Source of the DNA: Pseudaquabacterium inlustre
GTDB taxonomy: Bacteria > Pseudomonadota > Gammaproteobacteria > Burkholderiales > Burkholderiaceae_C
Direction of reading: 5' to 3'
Assembly: GCF_038066595.1 (NCBI RefSeq)
Contig: NZ_JBBUTH010000011.1
Location: 434,001-498,000 of the forward strand
DNA length: 64,000 bases
The notes below the pieces were generated by a model. That model saw nothing but the letters and a program-made list of their open reading frames with translations. It was not told where the DNA came from and made no database searches. A program made the translations under genes and the position numbers. This document shows, one piece after another, positions 32,767 to 42,493 of the stretch (position 1 is its first letter; every line of letters starts with the position of its first letter).

Positions 32767-32817
32767 GGCGCGTATCTCCTTCGTGTTCGCGTGCGCGGAC
32801 CGTGGAGGTTACGCCCG

Positions 32818-32859
32818 AAAACAGCACGCCCGGCCCGAGGATTCACCTCGGCCGGGCGT
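32818..32859 (-). terminator. Probable terminator downstream of pgk
   Basis: On the minus strand ACGCCCGGCCGAGG pairs with CCTCGGGCCGGGCGT, one G bulged, around a short loop, and is followed by GCTGTTTT. It separates pgk from maeB. Confidence 0.65.
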
Positions 32860-32908
32860 GGGGAGTTTTGCGTCGGCAGGCGGCAATCACCGCCCGCTGA
32901 AATCCGGG

Positions 32909-34102
<1,194 letters not shown>

Positions 34103-34160
34103 GGTGTCTGTCTTCAGCGGGGGAGTGGAGGAATCTCGATCAACCCGCAAGTTTGGCAGA

Positions 34161-34490
34161 TCACCAGCCGAGGCCCAGGCGGAAGATCAACATCGTGGCG
34201 GTGCCGGCCACGATGGTGCCCAGCATGTCGCGCCGCCACAGGTAGTAGCCGGTGGCCGCCAGCGCCCCGGCCAGGCGCGGGTCGCGCCAGGTGCTGATCA
34301 GCTGGCCCTGGCTCATCACCAGCTCGGGCGCGATCACCGCCACCAGCGCGCCGATGGGGGCGTAGCGCAGGCCCTCGCGCAGCCAGTCGGGCATCGGCAG
34401 CTCGCGCTCGGGCAGGATGAAGAAGCCGCGCGTCAGCACGGTGATGACGGCCAGGCCGGCGATGGCGACGATGACTTCCCAGGTGGCCAT
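34161..34490 (-). CDS. azlD: AzlD-family branched-chain amino acid exporter small subunit
   Basis: This 109-aa membrane protein has about four hydrophobic helices (TWEVIVAIAGLAVITVLTRGFF, YAPIGALVAVIAPELVM, and a C-terminal GTIVAGTATMLIFRLGLGW). It fits the AzlD family, which with AzlC forms a two-component exporter of branched-chain amino acids or analogues. The ATG at 34490 starts two bases after the azlC stop, so translation is probably coupled. Substrate is not deducible. It lies downstream of azlC and upstream of pgk on the minus strand. Confidence 0.88.
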   Translation of the reverse strand: MATWEVIVAIAGLAVITVLTRGFFILPERELPMPDWLREGLRYAPIGALVAVIAPELVMSQGQLISTWRDPRLAGALAATGYYLWRRDMLGTIVAGTATMLIFRLGLGW

Positions 34491-34492
34491 GC

Positions 34493-35278
34493 TCAGCCCC
34501 GGCGCCAGGCGCGCGAATGGTCGATGGCCGTGCCCACCGCCACCGCCGCCGCGATGGCCACCAGCATGTTCAGCTTGAGCGGCAGCGCGTAGGCGGCCAC
34601 GGCGGCGCTGCCAGCCACCAGGGCCGGCAGCCAGGTGGCCCGGTCGGCCAGCATCGAATAGGTCATGCCCAGCAGCGCCACGGTGCCTGCAAAGCCCAGG
34701 CCCCACTCGGCCGGCACACGGTGGCCCAGCGCGATGCCCAGCAGCGACATCACGTGCCAACTGCCGGCGTTCACCGTCACGCCGCCCCAGAAGTACGGCG
34801 CCTGCTCGGGCGCAGGCTTCGGTTCGGGAAAGCGGCGCATGAACAGCACGTAGTTCAGGTCGGCACAGAAGTAGGCCAGCAGCGCGCGCCGGCGCCGCGG
34901 CAGGTGCGCGAAGTAGGGGCGCCACTGGGCGCTGAAGACCACGAAGCGCAGGTTCAGGCACAGCGCGGTGGCCCACACCACCCAGATCGGCGCGCCACCG
35001 GCGATCAGCGGCGTGGCCGCCAGCTGCGCGGTGCCGGCGAACACGGTCAGCGACATCAGCACGGCCAGCCAGGGGTCGATGCCGCTCTTGACCATGGCCA
35101 CCCCGGTCACCAGGCCCCAGGCGCCGATGCCCAGCGCAATGCCCACCATGTCGCGGGCGCCGCGCCGGTATTCGGGATGCTGGACGAGCTGGCGCAGCCG
35201 GGCGCCAAGGCGGGGGCGGTCGGCGGGCGCCGCGCGGTCGGGCAGGCCGTCGCTGCGGCCTGCGGAGGGTCGGGTCAT
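34493..35278 (-). CDS. azlC: AzlC-family branched-chain amino acid exporter large subunit
   Basis: AzlC (261 aa) has a hydrophilic N-terminus of about 40 residues, then about seven or eight helices. It carries the family motif FAGTAQLAATPLIAGGAP near residues 80-97 and LNLRFVVFSAQWRPYF. Together with AzlD (next gene) it would export branched-chain amino acids, as shown for the E. coli YgaZH relatives and Bacillus AzlCD. The ATG at 35278 is the first in frame, but a later one near MVGIALGIGAWG is conceivable because the extra N-terminal stretch is polar and Arg-rich. Confidence 0.9.
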   Translation of the reverse strand: MTRPSAGRSDGLPDRAAPADRPRLGARLRQLVQHPEYRRGARDMVGIALGIGAWGLVTGVAMVKSGIDPWLAVLMSLTVFAGTAQLAATPLIAGGAPIWVVWATALCLNLRFVVFSAQWRPYFAHLPRRRRALLAYFCADLNYVLFMRRFPEPKPAPEQAPYFWGGVTVNAGSWHVMSLLGIALGHRVPAEWGLGFAGTVALLGMTYSMLADRATWLPALVAGSAAVAAYALPLKLNMLVAIAAAVAVGTAIDHSRAWRRG

Positions 35279-35353
35279 GCGGACGATTGTCCCTGCCGCG
35301 CGCCGCGCCCGCTGCAGCCGGGCCTTGCGGCCTTGCAGGGCGGCCGGCCAGCG

Positions 35354-36130
35354 TCAGTAGCGCTTGACCGAGCCGCTGCCGGCCACCTTGGTCTGCACCG
35401 TGGCGCTGCCGGTGTGGCGCACATCGCCCGAGCCGGCGATGGCGATGTCCAGCTTGCGCTGGGCCTGCACGTCGGCGCTGCCGGAGCCGGCGATGCTCAC
35501 GCGCACGTCATCGGCGCGCAACTGCGGCGCCTTCACATCGCCCGAGCCGGCGATCTTCACGGTCAGCTGGGTGGCCTGGCCGCTGGCGATGACATCGCCC
35601 GAGCCCGACACCTCCAGCGCCAGCTCGTCGATGGCCGCGTCGTTCAGCTGCACCTTGCCCGAGCCGCTGATCTGCGTGCGCAGCCGCGGCTGCTTCAGGC
35701 CCTCGGCCAGCACATCGCCCGAGCCCTGCACCTGCAGGCCGCGCAGCTCGGTCACGGTGACCTGCACCAGCGGCCTGACCACGGTCTTCAGGCTGGTGCC
35801 GCGCTTCCAGCGCAGCTGCAGCGTGCCGCCGCTGTCCACCACGGTTTCCAGCAGCGGCAGCAGGTTGCGGTCGGCCTGCACGCTCACCGACGGCGTGGCG
35901 CCCTGGCGCACCGTGACGTTGAAGCCCTGGGTCTGGATCGTGTCGAATGCGCCGGGGCTGCGCTGCTCGGTGGCCGCCTCGCCATTGCCTTCCACCCGCT
36001 CGGCGCGCGCCGAGCCGGGCCAGGCGGTGAGCGTGGTCAGCGCCAGCATCAGCAGCGCGCCGGCCAGCGCGGTGCCGAGCAGGCGGTCGATCCAGCTGGA
36101 AACAGAGGCGGCGAAGCGCAGTCGGGGCAT
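35354..36130 (-). CDS. Secreted GIN-domain (DUF2807) protein
   Basis: This 258-aa protein has a hydrophobic N-terminal segment (about 16-35, LGTALAGALLMLALTTLTAW) likely to be a signal peptide or anchor. The rest is a putative auto-transporter adhesin head GIN domain: a right-handed beta-helix built of repeating QGSGDV, SGSGKV, SGSGDV, AGSGDV and AGSGSA turns. The repeated S/A-GSG turns, about every 18-20 residues from residue 135 to the end, are characteristic. Function is unknown; such proteins are predicted periplasmic or surface-exposed. It stands alone on the minus strand between azlC and a small lipoprotein gene. Confidence 0.87.
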   Translation of the reverse strand: MPRLRFAASVSSWIDRLLGTALAGALLMLALTTLTAWPGSARAERVEGNGEAATEQRSPGAFDTIQTQGFNVTVRQGATPSVSVQADRNLLPLLETVVDSGGTLQLRWKRGTSLKTVVRPLVQVTVTELRGLQVQGSGDVLAEGLKQPRLRTQISGSGKVQLNDAAIDELALEVSGSGDVIASGQATQLTVKIAGSGDVKAPQLRADDVRVSIAGSGSADVQAQRKLDIAIAGSGDVRHTGSATVQTKVAGSGSVKRY

Positions 36131-36275
36131 CGGGGTCTCCTGGGTTTGTCAGGGATGGTCGGTGTGACGGCCCGATGTTCGGCCACGCCGGCCCCGGCCA
36201 GGCCCTGGCGCGCGACGGAATGCCGGCTCAAAGGCCCCAACTGCCGTGGCGGGCGACAGGTGGCGCGTCAGCGCG

Positions 36276-36680
36276 TCAGTGCGCGGCCTTCTTGGCCTTG
36301 GCGCCCTTGGCGGGCGGCGCGTGGTCGGCGTCCTCGGCGTCCTCGTCCTCGGGGGCCGAGGCCTTGGGCGCTGGCGCGGGGGCCGATGCCGGCTCGGGCG
36401 GCTTGGGCAGCGGCACCACGGGCGTCACCGGCTCGATCTTGTTCTCGCGCATGTAGTTGTCCATCTCGCGCCAGCCGGCGTAGATGGCGGCCTTGTCGGC
36501 CTTGCGGTAGAGCGTGTAGCAGTCCTCGATGGCGCGGCCGGCGTGGCGGCAGGCGCCGCCGATGGCCTTGCTGTCGGCATCGCGCTTGGCCGCGGCCGCG
36601 GCGGGCGTGTCGATGCCCAGCTGCTCACAGCCGGCCGTGAGCACGCACACGAGCAACAGGGGGGCCAGGGACCACTTCAT
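36276..36680 (-). CDS. Small predicted lipoprotein
   Basis: This 134-aa protein begins with a lipoprotein signal (KWSLAPLLLVCVLTAGC) with the lipobox cysteine at Cys18. The mature part has a helical region with several conserved-looking cysteines and tyrosines (ACRHAGRAIEDCYTLYRKADKAAIYAGW), then a low-complexity Pro/Ala/Glu tail. It ends in KGAKAKKAAH. No family is recognised. It lies 37 bases downstream of htpX on the same strand and may share its transcript. The two cysteines in the helical part could form a periplasmic disulfide. Confidence 0.75.
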   Translation of the reverse strand: MKWSLAPLLLVCVLTAGCEQLGIDTPAAAAAKRDADSKAIGGACRHAGRAIEDCYTLYRKADKAAIYAGWREMDNYMRENKIEPVTPVVPLPKPPEPASAPAPAPKASAPEDEDAEDADHAPPAKGAKAKKAAH

Positions 36681-36717
36681 GCACCGGATATCGGCGCACG
36701 GGCCGCGGGACTTGAGT

Positions 36718-37557
36718 TCAGCGCATGGCCAGCAGGCGTGCCACGCGTTCTTCCGTCGACGGGTGCGTGGAGAACAGCCCGCGCAGGCCGCCGCCCGACA
36801 GCGGGTTCACGATCATCATCTGCGCGGTCTCGGGGTGGCGCTCGGCGGCTTCCAGCGGCTCGCCGCGGGCGATGCGCTCGATCTTCTGCAGCGCCGAGGC
36901 CAGGGCCTGCGGGTCGCCCGAGATCTCGGCGCCGCCGCGGTCGGCCTCGAACTCGCGCGCGCGGCTGATGGCCATCTGGATCAGTGCCGCGGCCATCGGC
37001 GCCAGGATGGCCACCAGCAGCCCGGCCAGCGGGTTGGCCGGCCGGCCCTCGCTGTCGCGGCCGCCGAACATCATGCCGAAGTTGGCCAGCATGCCGATGG
37101 CGCCGGCCATCGTGGCGCTGATGGTCGAGATCAGGATGTCGCGGTGTTTCACGTGCGCCAGCTCGTGGGCCATCACGCCGCGCATCTCGCGGGCGCTCAA
37201 GGACCGCAGGATGCCGGTGGTGGCGGCCACGGCGGCGTGCTCGGGGTTGCGGCCGGTGGCGAAGGCGTTGGGCGCGTTGTCGTCGATGACGTAGACGCGC
37301 GGCATCGGGATCTGCGCCTTCTGCGCCAGCTCGCGCACCATGGCCACGAACTGCGGCGCGGTGCTGTCGTCCACCTCGCGGGCGTTGTACATCTTCAGCA
37401 CCATCTGGTCGCTGAACCAGTAGCTGAAGAAGTTCATGCCCAGCGCCACCAGCAGCGCCAGCATCATGCCGGTCTGGCCGCCGAGCATGCGGCCCAGCAG
37501 CATGAAGAGGGCGGTGATGGCCGCCATCAGGATGGCGGTCTTCATCAGGTTGAACAT
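36718..37557 (-). CDS. htpX: Heat-shock membrane zinc metalloprotease HtpX
   Basis: HtpX (279 aa) is an M48 inner-membrane protease that, with FtsH, clears misfolded membrane proteins. It has two N-terminal helices (about 5-50), the zinc motif HELAH in MAHELAHVKHRD, and the third zinc ligand glutamate in REFEADRGGAEISGDP. Two further hydrophobic segments lie between them (ISATMAGAIGMLANFGMMFGG and AGLLVAILAPMAAALIQMAIS). The ATG at 37557 gives MFNLMKTAILMAAITALFML, the usual start. It lies downstream of def-fmt on the same strand. Confidence 0.96.
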   Translation of the reverse strand: MFNLMKTAILMAAITALFMLLGRMLGGQTGMMLALLVALGMNFFSYWFSDQMVLKMYNAREVDDSTAPQFVAMVRELAQKAQIPMPRVYVIDDNAPNAFATGRNPEHAAVAATTGILRSLSAREMRGVMAHELAHVKHRDILISTISATMAGAIGMLANFGMMFGGRDSEGRPANPLAGLLVAILAPMAAALIQMAISRAREFEADRGGAEISGDPQALASALQKIERIARGEPLEAAERHPETAQMMIVNPLSGGGLRGLFSTHPSTEERVARLLAMR

Positions 37558-37680
37558 GGCGGGTGAGGGCCCCGGCGTCGGGGCATGGGTGACGATGTGG
37601 CGTCAGATGCGGGCGCGGCCGCAGAGTTCAATGCCGGCCACGCCGCCAGGCCACCGCCGCAGCGCGCGGGCGGGCCAGGC

Positions 37681-38643
37681 TCAGCCCAGCGTGCTGCCTG
37701 CCAGCCCCGGGCGCTGCTGCAGGAAGGTGCCCACGTCGATGCGCCGGCCGCCCGGCCGCTGCAGCGTGCGCAGCGCCAGGGCACCCTCGCCGCAGGCCAC
37801 CACCAGACGCTGGCCCTCGGCCTGCAGCACCTGGCCGGGCGTGCCGGCGGCCCCGGGCAGCACCTCGGCGGCCCACAGCTTCACCACCTCGCCCGCCAGC
37901 GTGAAGCTGGCGCCGGGGAAGGGGTCGAAGGCGCGCACGCGGCGCTCGACCTGCGTGGCCGGCTGCGACCAGTCGATCGCCGCTTCGTGCTTCTCGATCT
38001 TGTGCGCGTAGGTCACGCCTTCGGCCGGCTGGGGCGTGCGCACCAGCGCATCGGGCGCGGCCAGGCCCTGCACGCACAGCGCGCCGCCCAGCGCCGCCAG
38101 GCGGTCGTGCAGCGCGGCGGTGGTGTCGTCGGGGCGGATGGCTTCCTCGGCGGTCAGCAGCATGTCGCCGGTGTCCAGGCCGGCGTCCATCTGCATCAGC
38201 GTGATGCCGGTGAGGGCATCGCCGGCCTCGATGGCGCGGTGGATGGGCGCGGCGCCGCGCCAGCGCGGCAGCAGCGAGGCATGGATGTTCAGGCAACCGC
38301 GCGGCGGCAGGTCGAGCACCCACTGCGGCAGGATCAGGCCGTAGGCGGCCACCACCATCACGTCTGGCGCGGTGGCTTGCAGCGCATCGCGGGCGGCGGC
38401 GGCGTCCTCGGGGTACTTGCCATCCAGGCGCAGGCTGCGCGGCTGGGCGACGGTGATGCCGTGCTGCAGCGCCAGCGCCTTCACCGGCGAGGGGGTGAGC
38501 TTCATGCCGCGGCCGGCCGGGCGGTCGGGCTGGGTCAGCACCAGCGGCACGCTGTGGCCGGCGGCCAGCAGCTGGCGCAGGGCCTCCGCGGCGAACTCCG
38601 GCGTGCCGGCGAACACCACGCGCAGGGACGGCGCGCCGGCCAT
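37681..38643 (-). CDS. fmt: Methionyl-tRNA formyltransferase
   Basis: Fmt (320 aa) formylates initiator Met-tRNA using 10-formyltetrahydrofolate. The catalytic core is seen in LRVVFAGTPEFAAEAL, LTQPDRPAGRGMKLTPSPVK and CLNIHASLLPRWRGAAPIHRAI, with Asn and His of the active site, and ITLMQMDAGLDTGDML. A C-terminal tRNA-binding domain follows. Its start overlaps the def stop by one base (TGATG on the minus strand), so it is translationally coupled to def, whose product later removes the formyl group. Confidence 0.97.
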   Translation of the reverse strand: MAGAPSLRVVFAGTPEFAAEALRQLLAAGHSVPLVLTQPDRPAGRGMKLTPSPVKALALQHGITVAQPRSLRLDGKYPEDAAAARDALQATAPDVMVVAAYGLILPQWVLDLPPRGCLNIHASLLPRWRGAAPIHRAIEAGDALTGITLMQMDAGLDTGDMLLTAEEAIRPDDTTAALHDRLAALGGALCVQGLAAPDALVRTPQPAEGVTYAHKIEKHEAAIDWSQPATQVERRVRAFDPFPGASFTLAGEVVKLWAAEVLPGAAGTPGQVLQAEGQRLVVACGEGALALRTLQRPGGRRIDVGTFLQQRPGLAGSTLG

Positions 38644-39158
38644 CAGCGGCTGCCTTGCTCGTCGCGCGTCTTCTTGATCATCTTGGTCTTGATGCGGTTG
38701 CGCTTGAGCGTGCTGAGGTACTCGACGAACACCTTGCCCATCAGGTGGTCCATCTCATGCTGCACGCACACCGCCGCCAGGCCCTCGGTGTCGAGGCTGA
38801 AGGTCTGGCCGTTGCGGTCGAGCGCGCGCACCGTCACACGGGCATGGCGCTGCACCGGTTCGTAGATGGTGGGCACGGACAGGCAGCCCTCGTCGCCGAC
38901 ATGCATCTCCTCGCTCACCGCGGTGAGCTCGGGGTTGATCAGCACCAGCGGCTGGTCGCGTTCGGACGAGGTGTCCATCACGATCACGCGCTCGTGCACG
39001 TCCACCTGGGTGGCGGCCAGGCCCACCCCGTCGGCCTCGTACATGGTGGCCAGCATGTCGTCGGCCAGCTGGCGGATGCGGTCATCCACCTGGGCCACGG
39101 GCTTGGCCACGGTGTGCAGGCGCGGATCGGGATAACGGAGGATCGTCAGCAGGGCCAT
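38643..39158 (-). CDS. def: Peptide deformylase
   Basis: Def (171 aa) removes the N-formyl group from nascent proteins. All three signature motifs are present: GVGLAATQ (motif 1), EGCLSVP with the metal-ligand cysteine (motif 2), and QHEMDHLMG (motif 3, HExxH-type). Length is typical of type 1 bacterial enzymes. The ATG at 39158 begins MALLTILRYPDPRLHTVAKPV, the usual N-terminus. It is divergent from the LysM gene across 269 bases, and is coupled to fmt. Confidence 0.97.
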   Translation of the reverse strand: MALLTILRYPDPRLHTVAKPVAQVDDRIRQLADDMLATMYEADGVGLAATQVDVHERVIVMDTSSERDQPLVLINPELTAVSEEMHVGDEGCLSVPTIYEPVQRHARVTVRALDRNGQTFSLDTEGLAAVCVQHEMDHLMGKVFVEYLSTLKRNRIKTKMIKKTRDEQGSR

Positions 39159-39427
39159 CGGTGTGCGGTGTCGGGCCGGCCCGACACAAGGGGAAACAAC
39201 TGTGGATGCGATGCAACGCCGGTGCTGGCTGCGCGCCGATGCGGGGCGGCGGGCGCCAGCGCTTTTCGTTGCGGCATCAAGGGTTTATCGGCAGAATCTG
39301 TGAGGCTGCATGAAGTATTTCAACGCCCGTGCAGTCCTTGGCGTGCCGGGGGCTGCTAGGGTGTCTGCCACGCAGCACCTGCCGCGCGGTGCGGATTGTC
39401 GCATCGGCCCATCCGGAGATCCACGCC

Positions 39428-40591
39428 ATGAGTTCACGCCAGCCCCGACCCGACCGCACGCGCCTGCAGGCGTGCGCCTGGGGCCTGCTGCCGCTGCTGA
39501 TGGCAGCCAGCACCGGCGTGCAGTCGCTCGAGCCGGTGTCGCCGGCCTGGCGCGCCACCGCCCAGCAAGTGGCCGAGGCCGGCGTGGCGCTGTCCGAGCT
39601 GGCGCCCAACGCGCCGGAGTCGCACACCGTGCAGCGCGGCGACACGCTGTGGGGGGTGTCCTCGCTATTTCTGAAGAGCCCCTGGCGCTGGCCCGAGCTG
39701 TGGGGCATGAACCTCGACCAGATCCGCAACCCGCACCTGATCTACCCGGGCCAGGTGCTGGTGCTCGACAAGAGTAACGGCCGCGCGCGCCTGCGCCTGG
39801 CCGGCGCGGCGGCCGAGGGCGAGGCGCCCACCAACACCGTCAAGCTGTCGCCGCGCGTGCGCAGCCAGCTGCTCGAGAACGGCGCCATCGCGTCGATCCC
39901 GCTGAGCCTGATCGCGCCGTTCCTGAACGAGGCCGTGGTGCTCAGCGACAACGCGCTGGCCAGTGCGCCGCGCATCGTGGCCACGCAGGAGGGCCGCGTG
40001 ATGGTTTCGCGCGGTGAGACCGCCTACGTGCGCGGCGACCTGGGCGGCGCGCGCAGCTTCACCGTCTACCGCCAGGCCAAGCCGCTGGCCGACCCCGAGA
40101 CCCGCGAGGTGCTGGGCTTCGAGGCCGGCTACGTGGGCACGGCCGATCTGGTGCGCACGGCGGTGGAGCAGGGCGTGCCGCTGCCGGCCACCTTCCAGCT
40201 CACCAGCGCACGGCTGGAGGCTGGCGTGGGCGACCGCCTGGCGCCGGTGCCGCCGCACGACCTGCAGGCCTATGTGCCGCATGCCCCGTCGCAGCCGGTG
40301 GGTGGCCGCGTGGTGTCGATCTACGGCGAGGCGCTGAGTGCCGGCCAGAACCAGATCGTGGCCATCAACCGTGGCGCGCGCGACGGGCTGGAGCGCGGCC
40401 ATGTGCTGGCCCTGTGGCGCGCCGGCCTGCCGGCCACCGACGCCACCCAGGCCAAGCCGCAACCCATCCAGCTGCCCGACGAGCGCAGCGGTCTGCTGTT
40501 CGTGTTCCGCGTGTTCGACCGCGTGTCGTATGCGCTGATCGTCTCGGCGCTCGATCCGGTCAAGCCGGGCGACCGCTTCTCGCAGCCCTGA
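39428..40591 (+). CDS. LysM domain-containing secreted protein
   Basis: This 387-aa exported protein has an N-terminal hydrophobic segment (about 15-32) and a LysM peptidoglycan-binding domain at about 65-115 (HTVQRGDTLWGVSSLFL...NPHLIYPGQVLVL). The remaining 270 residues form an uncharacterised region rich in beta strands, including IYGEALSAGQNQIVAINRG. Proteins of this type sit beside dprA and def in many betaproteobacteria; their role in the envelope is unknown. The ATG at 39428 is chosen because it directly precedes the signal sequence. dprA follows after 19 bases. Confidence 0.88.
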   Translation: MSSRQPRPDRTRLQACAWGLLPLLMAASTGVQSLEPVSPAWRATAQQVAEAGVALSELAPNAPESHTVQRGDTLWGVSSLFLKSPWRWPELWGMNLDQIRNPHLIYPGQVLVLDKSNGRARLRLAGAAAEGEAPTNTVKLSPRVRSQLLENGAIASIPLSLIAPFLNEAVVLSDNALASAPRIVATQEGRVMVSRGETAYVRGDLGGARSFTVYRQAKPLADPETREVLGFEAGYVGTADLVRTAVEQGVPLPATFQLTSARLEAGVGDRLAPVPPHDLQAYVPHAPSQPVGGRVVSIYGEALSAGQNQIVAINRGARDGLERGHVLALWRAGLPATDATQAKPQPIQLPDERSGLLFVFRVFDRVSYALIVSALDPVKPGDRFSQP

Positions 40592-40610
40592 TCGGCCAGG
40601 CAGGCCGGGC

Positions 40611-41834
40611 ATGCAGCCGCACTCGGCTTCATCGCCCGGCGCGGCAGCGCCGGCCGCGCCCGACCCCGACGAACTGAACGCCTGGCTGCGCCTGCTGGCC
40701 ACCCCCGGCGTGGGCCGTGACACCGCGCGGCGCCTGCTGGCCGCGTTCGGGTCGCCGCAGGCGGTGTTCCAGGCCGGTGAGCTGCCCTGCCGCAGCGTGG
40801 CGGGCGTGGCCGTGGCGGCCGCGCTGGCGCAGCGGCCACCGGGCCTGGACGACCTGCTCGACCGGGTGGCCACCTGGCTGCACGGCGCGGCCCCCGATGG
40901 CCCGCCGCGCCGCATCCTGGTGCTGGGCGACGCCGACTACCCCGGCGCGCTGCTGCACACCGCCGATCCCCCGCTGCTGCTGTACCTGGAGGGGCGTGCC
41001 GCACTGCTGAACGCGCCGGCGGTGGCCATCGTCGGCAGCCGCCGGCCCACGCCGCAGGGGCGCGAGAACGCGCGGGCCTTCGGCGCCGCTCTGCTGCGCG
41101 AGGGCTGGACGGTGGTGTCGGGCCTGGCCGCGGGCATCGACGGCGCCGCGCACGAGGGCGCGCTGCAGGCCATGGGCGAGGCCGTGCCGGGCGCCGCGCC
41201 CGGCACGGTGGCGGTGATCGGCACCGGCATCGACGTGGTCTACCCGCCGGCCCACCGGGCGCTGACCCGGCGCATCGCCCGCCAGGGTCTGCTGGTCAGC
41301 GAGCTGCCGCCCGGCGCGCCGCCGCTGGCCGCGCACTTCCCGCAACGCAACCGCCTGATCGCCGGGCTGAGCCGCGGCACGCTGGTGGTGGAGGCCGCGC
41401 TGCGCTCGGGCTCGCTGATCACTGCCCGGCTGGCGGCCGAGGCGGGGCGCGAGGTCTTCGCGCTGCCGGGCTCCATCCTGTCCAGCCAGAGCGAGGGCTG
41501 CCACGAGCTGATCCGCCAGGGGGCCACGCTGGTCGGTTCGGTGGCGCAGGTGATTGAGGAACTGGGCCGGCCCGCGCCGGCCAAGGGCGGTGCGGCGCCG
41601 CCAGACGCGCCCGGCACCCGGTCCGCCGCGACCGATGCCGTGCCCGACGCCGCAAGCGAAGCCGACGACCCCGTGCTGCGCGCACTGGGCCACGATCCGG
41701 CCTCGCTGGACGTGCTGATCGCCCGCTGCGGCTGGCCCGCGCACAGCTTGTCAGCCCATCTGCTGACCTTGGAATTGAGCGGCCAGGTGGCCCGTCTGCC
41801 AGGCGGTCTGTACCAGAGAATCGAGATCGCCTGA
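40611..41834 (+). CDS. dprA: DNA-processing protein DprA
   Basis: DprA (407 aa) binds incoming single-stranded DNA and loads RecA during natural transformation. The N-terminal SAM-like region is followed by the Rossmann-fold DprA domain with VAIVGSRRPTPQGRENA, VVSGLAAGIDGAAHEGAL, VAVIGTGIDVVYPPAHRAL and FPQRNRLIAGLSRGTLVVEA. The C-terminal winged-helix DML1-like domain is near the end (LDVLIARCGWPAHSLSAHLLTLELSGQVARLPGGLYQ). Its presence suggests transformability but does not prove it. It is probably co-transcribed with the LysM gene. Confidence 0.96.
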   Translation: MQPHSASSPGAAAPAAPDPDELNAWLRLLATPGVGRDTARRLLAAFGSPQAVFQAGELPCRSVAGVAVAAALAQRPPGLDDLLDRVATWLHGAAPDGPPRRILVLGDADYPGALLHTADPPLLLYLEGRAALLNAPAVAIVGSRRPTPQGRENARAFGAALLREGWTVVSGLAAGIDGAAHEGALQAMGEAVPGAAPGTVAVIGTGIDVVYPPAHRALTRRIARQGLLVSELPPGAPPLAAHFPQRNRLIAGLSRGTLVVEAALRSGSLITARLAAEAGREVFALPGSILSSQSEGCHELIRQGATLVGSVAQVIEELGRPAPAKGGAAPPDAPGTRSAATDAVPDAASEADDPVLRALGHDPASLDVLIARCGWPAHSLSAHLLTLELSGQVARLPGGLYQRIEIA

Positions 41835-41929
41835 GCGAATTTCAGGCAGTGAGCGCCTGCTCACATGAAAGCGTCGAATTGACGCCGGAACGCGGCGCTG
41901 CGCCGCCGCCCCGGATCCGGGCCCTGGGG

Positions 41930-41935
41930 TATAGT
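41930..41935 (+). promoter_or_regulatory. Candidate -10 hexamer for smg
   Basis: TATAGT ends 6 bases before the smg ATG at 41942. There is no Shine-Dalgarno in between. This predicts transcription starting at the ATG itself (leaderless). No -35 is evident. Confidence 0.45.
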
Positions 41936-41941
41936 GGATTC

Positions 41942-42394
41942 ATGTTCGAGGTTCTGGTCTATCTCTACGAGAACTACTGGCGCCCTGATGCGTGCCCGGA
42001 TCATGTGCAGCTGACGCGCAAGCTCTCGGCCGTGGGCTTCGAGTCCGACGAGATCCAGGAAGCCCTGGTGTGGCTGGATGGCCTGGCCGAAGCGGCGCAA
42101 ACCTACACCGGCGAGCAGTCCGAGGCCAGCATGCGCGTGTACTCGCCGGCCGAGCTGGACCGCCTGGGGCCTGATTCAGTGGCCTTCGTCAGCTTCCTCG
42201 AATCGGCCGGCGTGCTGCCGCCGTCGATGCGCGAGATGGTGATCGACCGCGCCAGCGCGGTGGGTGAATCGCCGCTGGCGCTGGAAGACCTGAAGGTCAT
42301 CGTGCTGATGGTCTTCTGGAGCCTGGGCGAGGAGCCCGACGCGCTGATCCTCGACGAACTGTTCGTCGCGCCCGAAGAGCGGCTCATTCACTGA
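41942..42394 (+). CDS. smg: Smg family protein (DUF494)
   Basis: This 150-aa acidic, helical protein starts MFEVLVYLYENYW and contains ALEDLKVIVLMVFWSLGEEPDALILDEL, both hallmarks of the Smg/DUF494 family. The family is found next to dprA in proteobacteria and its biochemical function is not known. The open frame extends 31 codons upstream to 41849, but the ATG at 41942 is the conserved start and has a TATAGT box just before it. It is convergent with the DUF1631 gene, with a dispersed repeat (copy B) filling the 99-base gap. Confidence 0.92.
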   Translation: MFEVLVYLYENYWRPDACPDHVQLTRKLSAVGFESDEIQEALVWLDGLAEAAQTYTGEQSEASMRVYSPAELDRLGPDSVAFVSFLESAGVLPPSMREMVIDRASAVGESPLALEDLKVIVLMVFWSLGEEPDALILDELFVAPEERLIH

Positions 42395-42408
42395 CCAGCC
42401 CCGTGCCG

Positions 42409-42492
42409 CGGGCCGAGCGCCGGGCAGCTCCCAAGCCGGCCCGCACCCGCCCGGTGGGTGGTGCCGCGTATCCGCGGCACCGGGTGCTCCAG
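42409..42492. repeat. Dispersed intergenic repeat with conserved hairpin (copy B)
   Basis: These 84 bases are about 90% identical to 28849-28933. The 9-bp stem GGTGCCGCG/CGCGGCACC at 42460-42481 is intact, with only the loop changed (TATC instead of TACC). The element ends one base before the stop codon of the minus-strand DUF1631 gene. Confidence 0.8.
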
Positions 42493-42493
42493 C

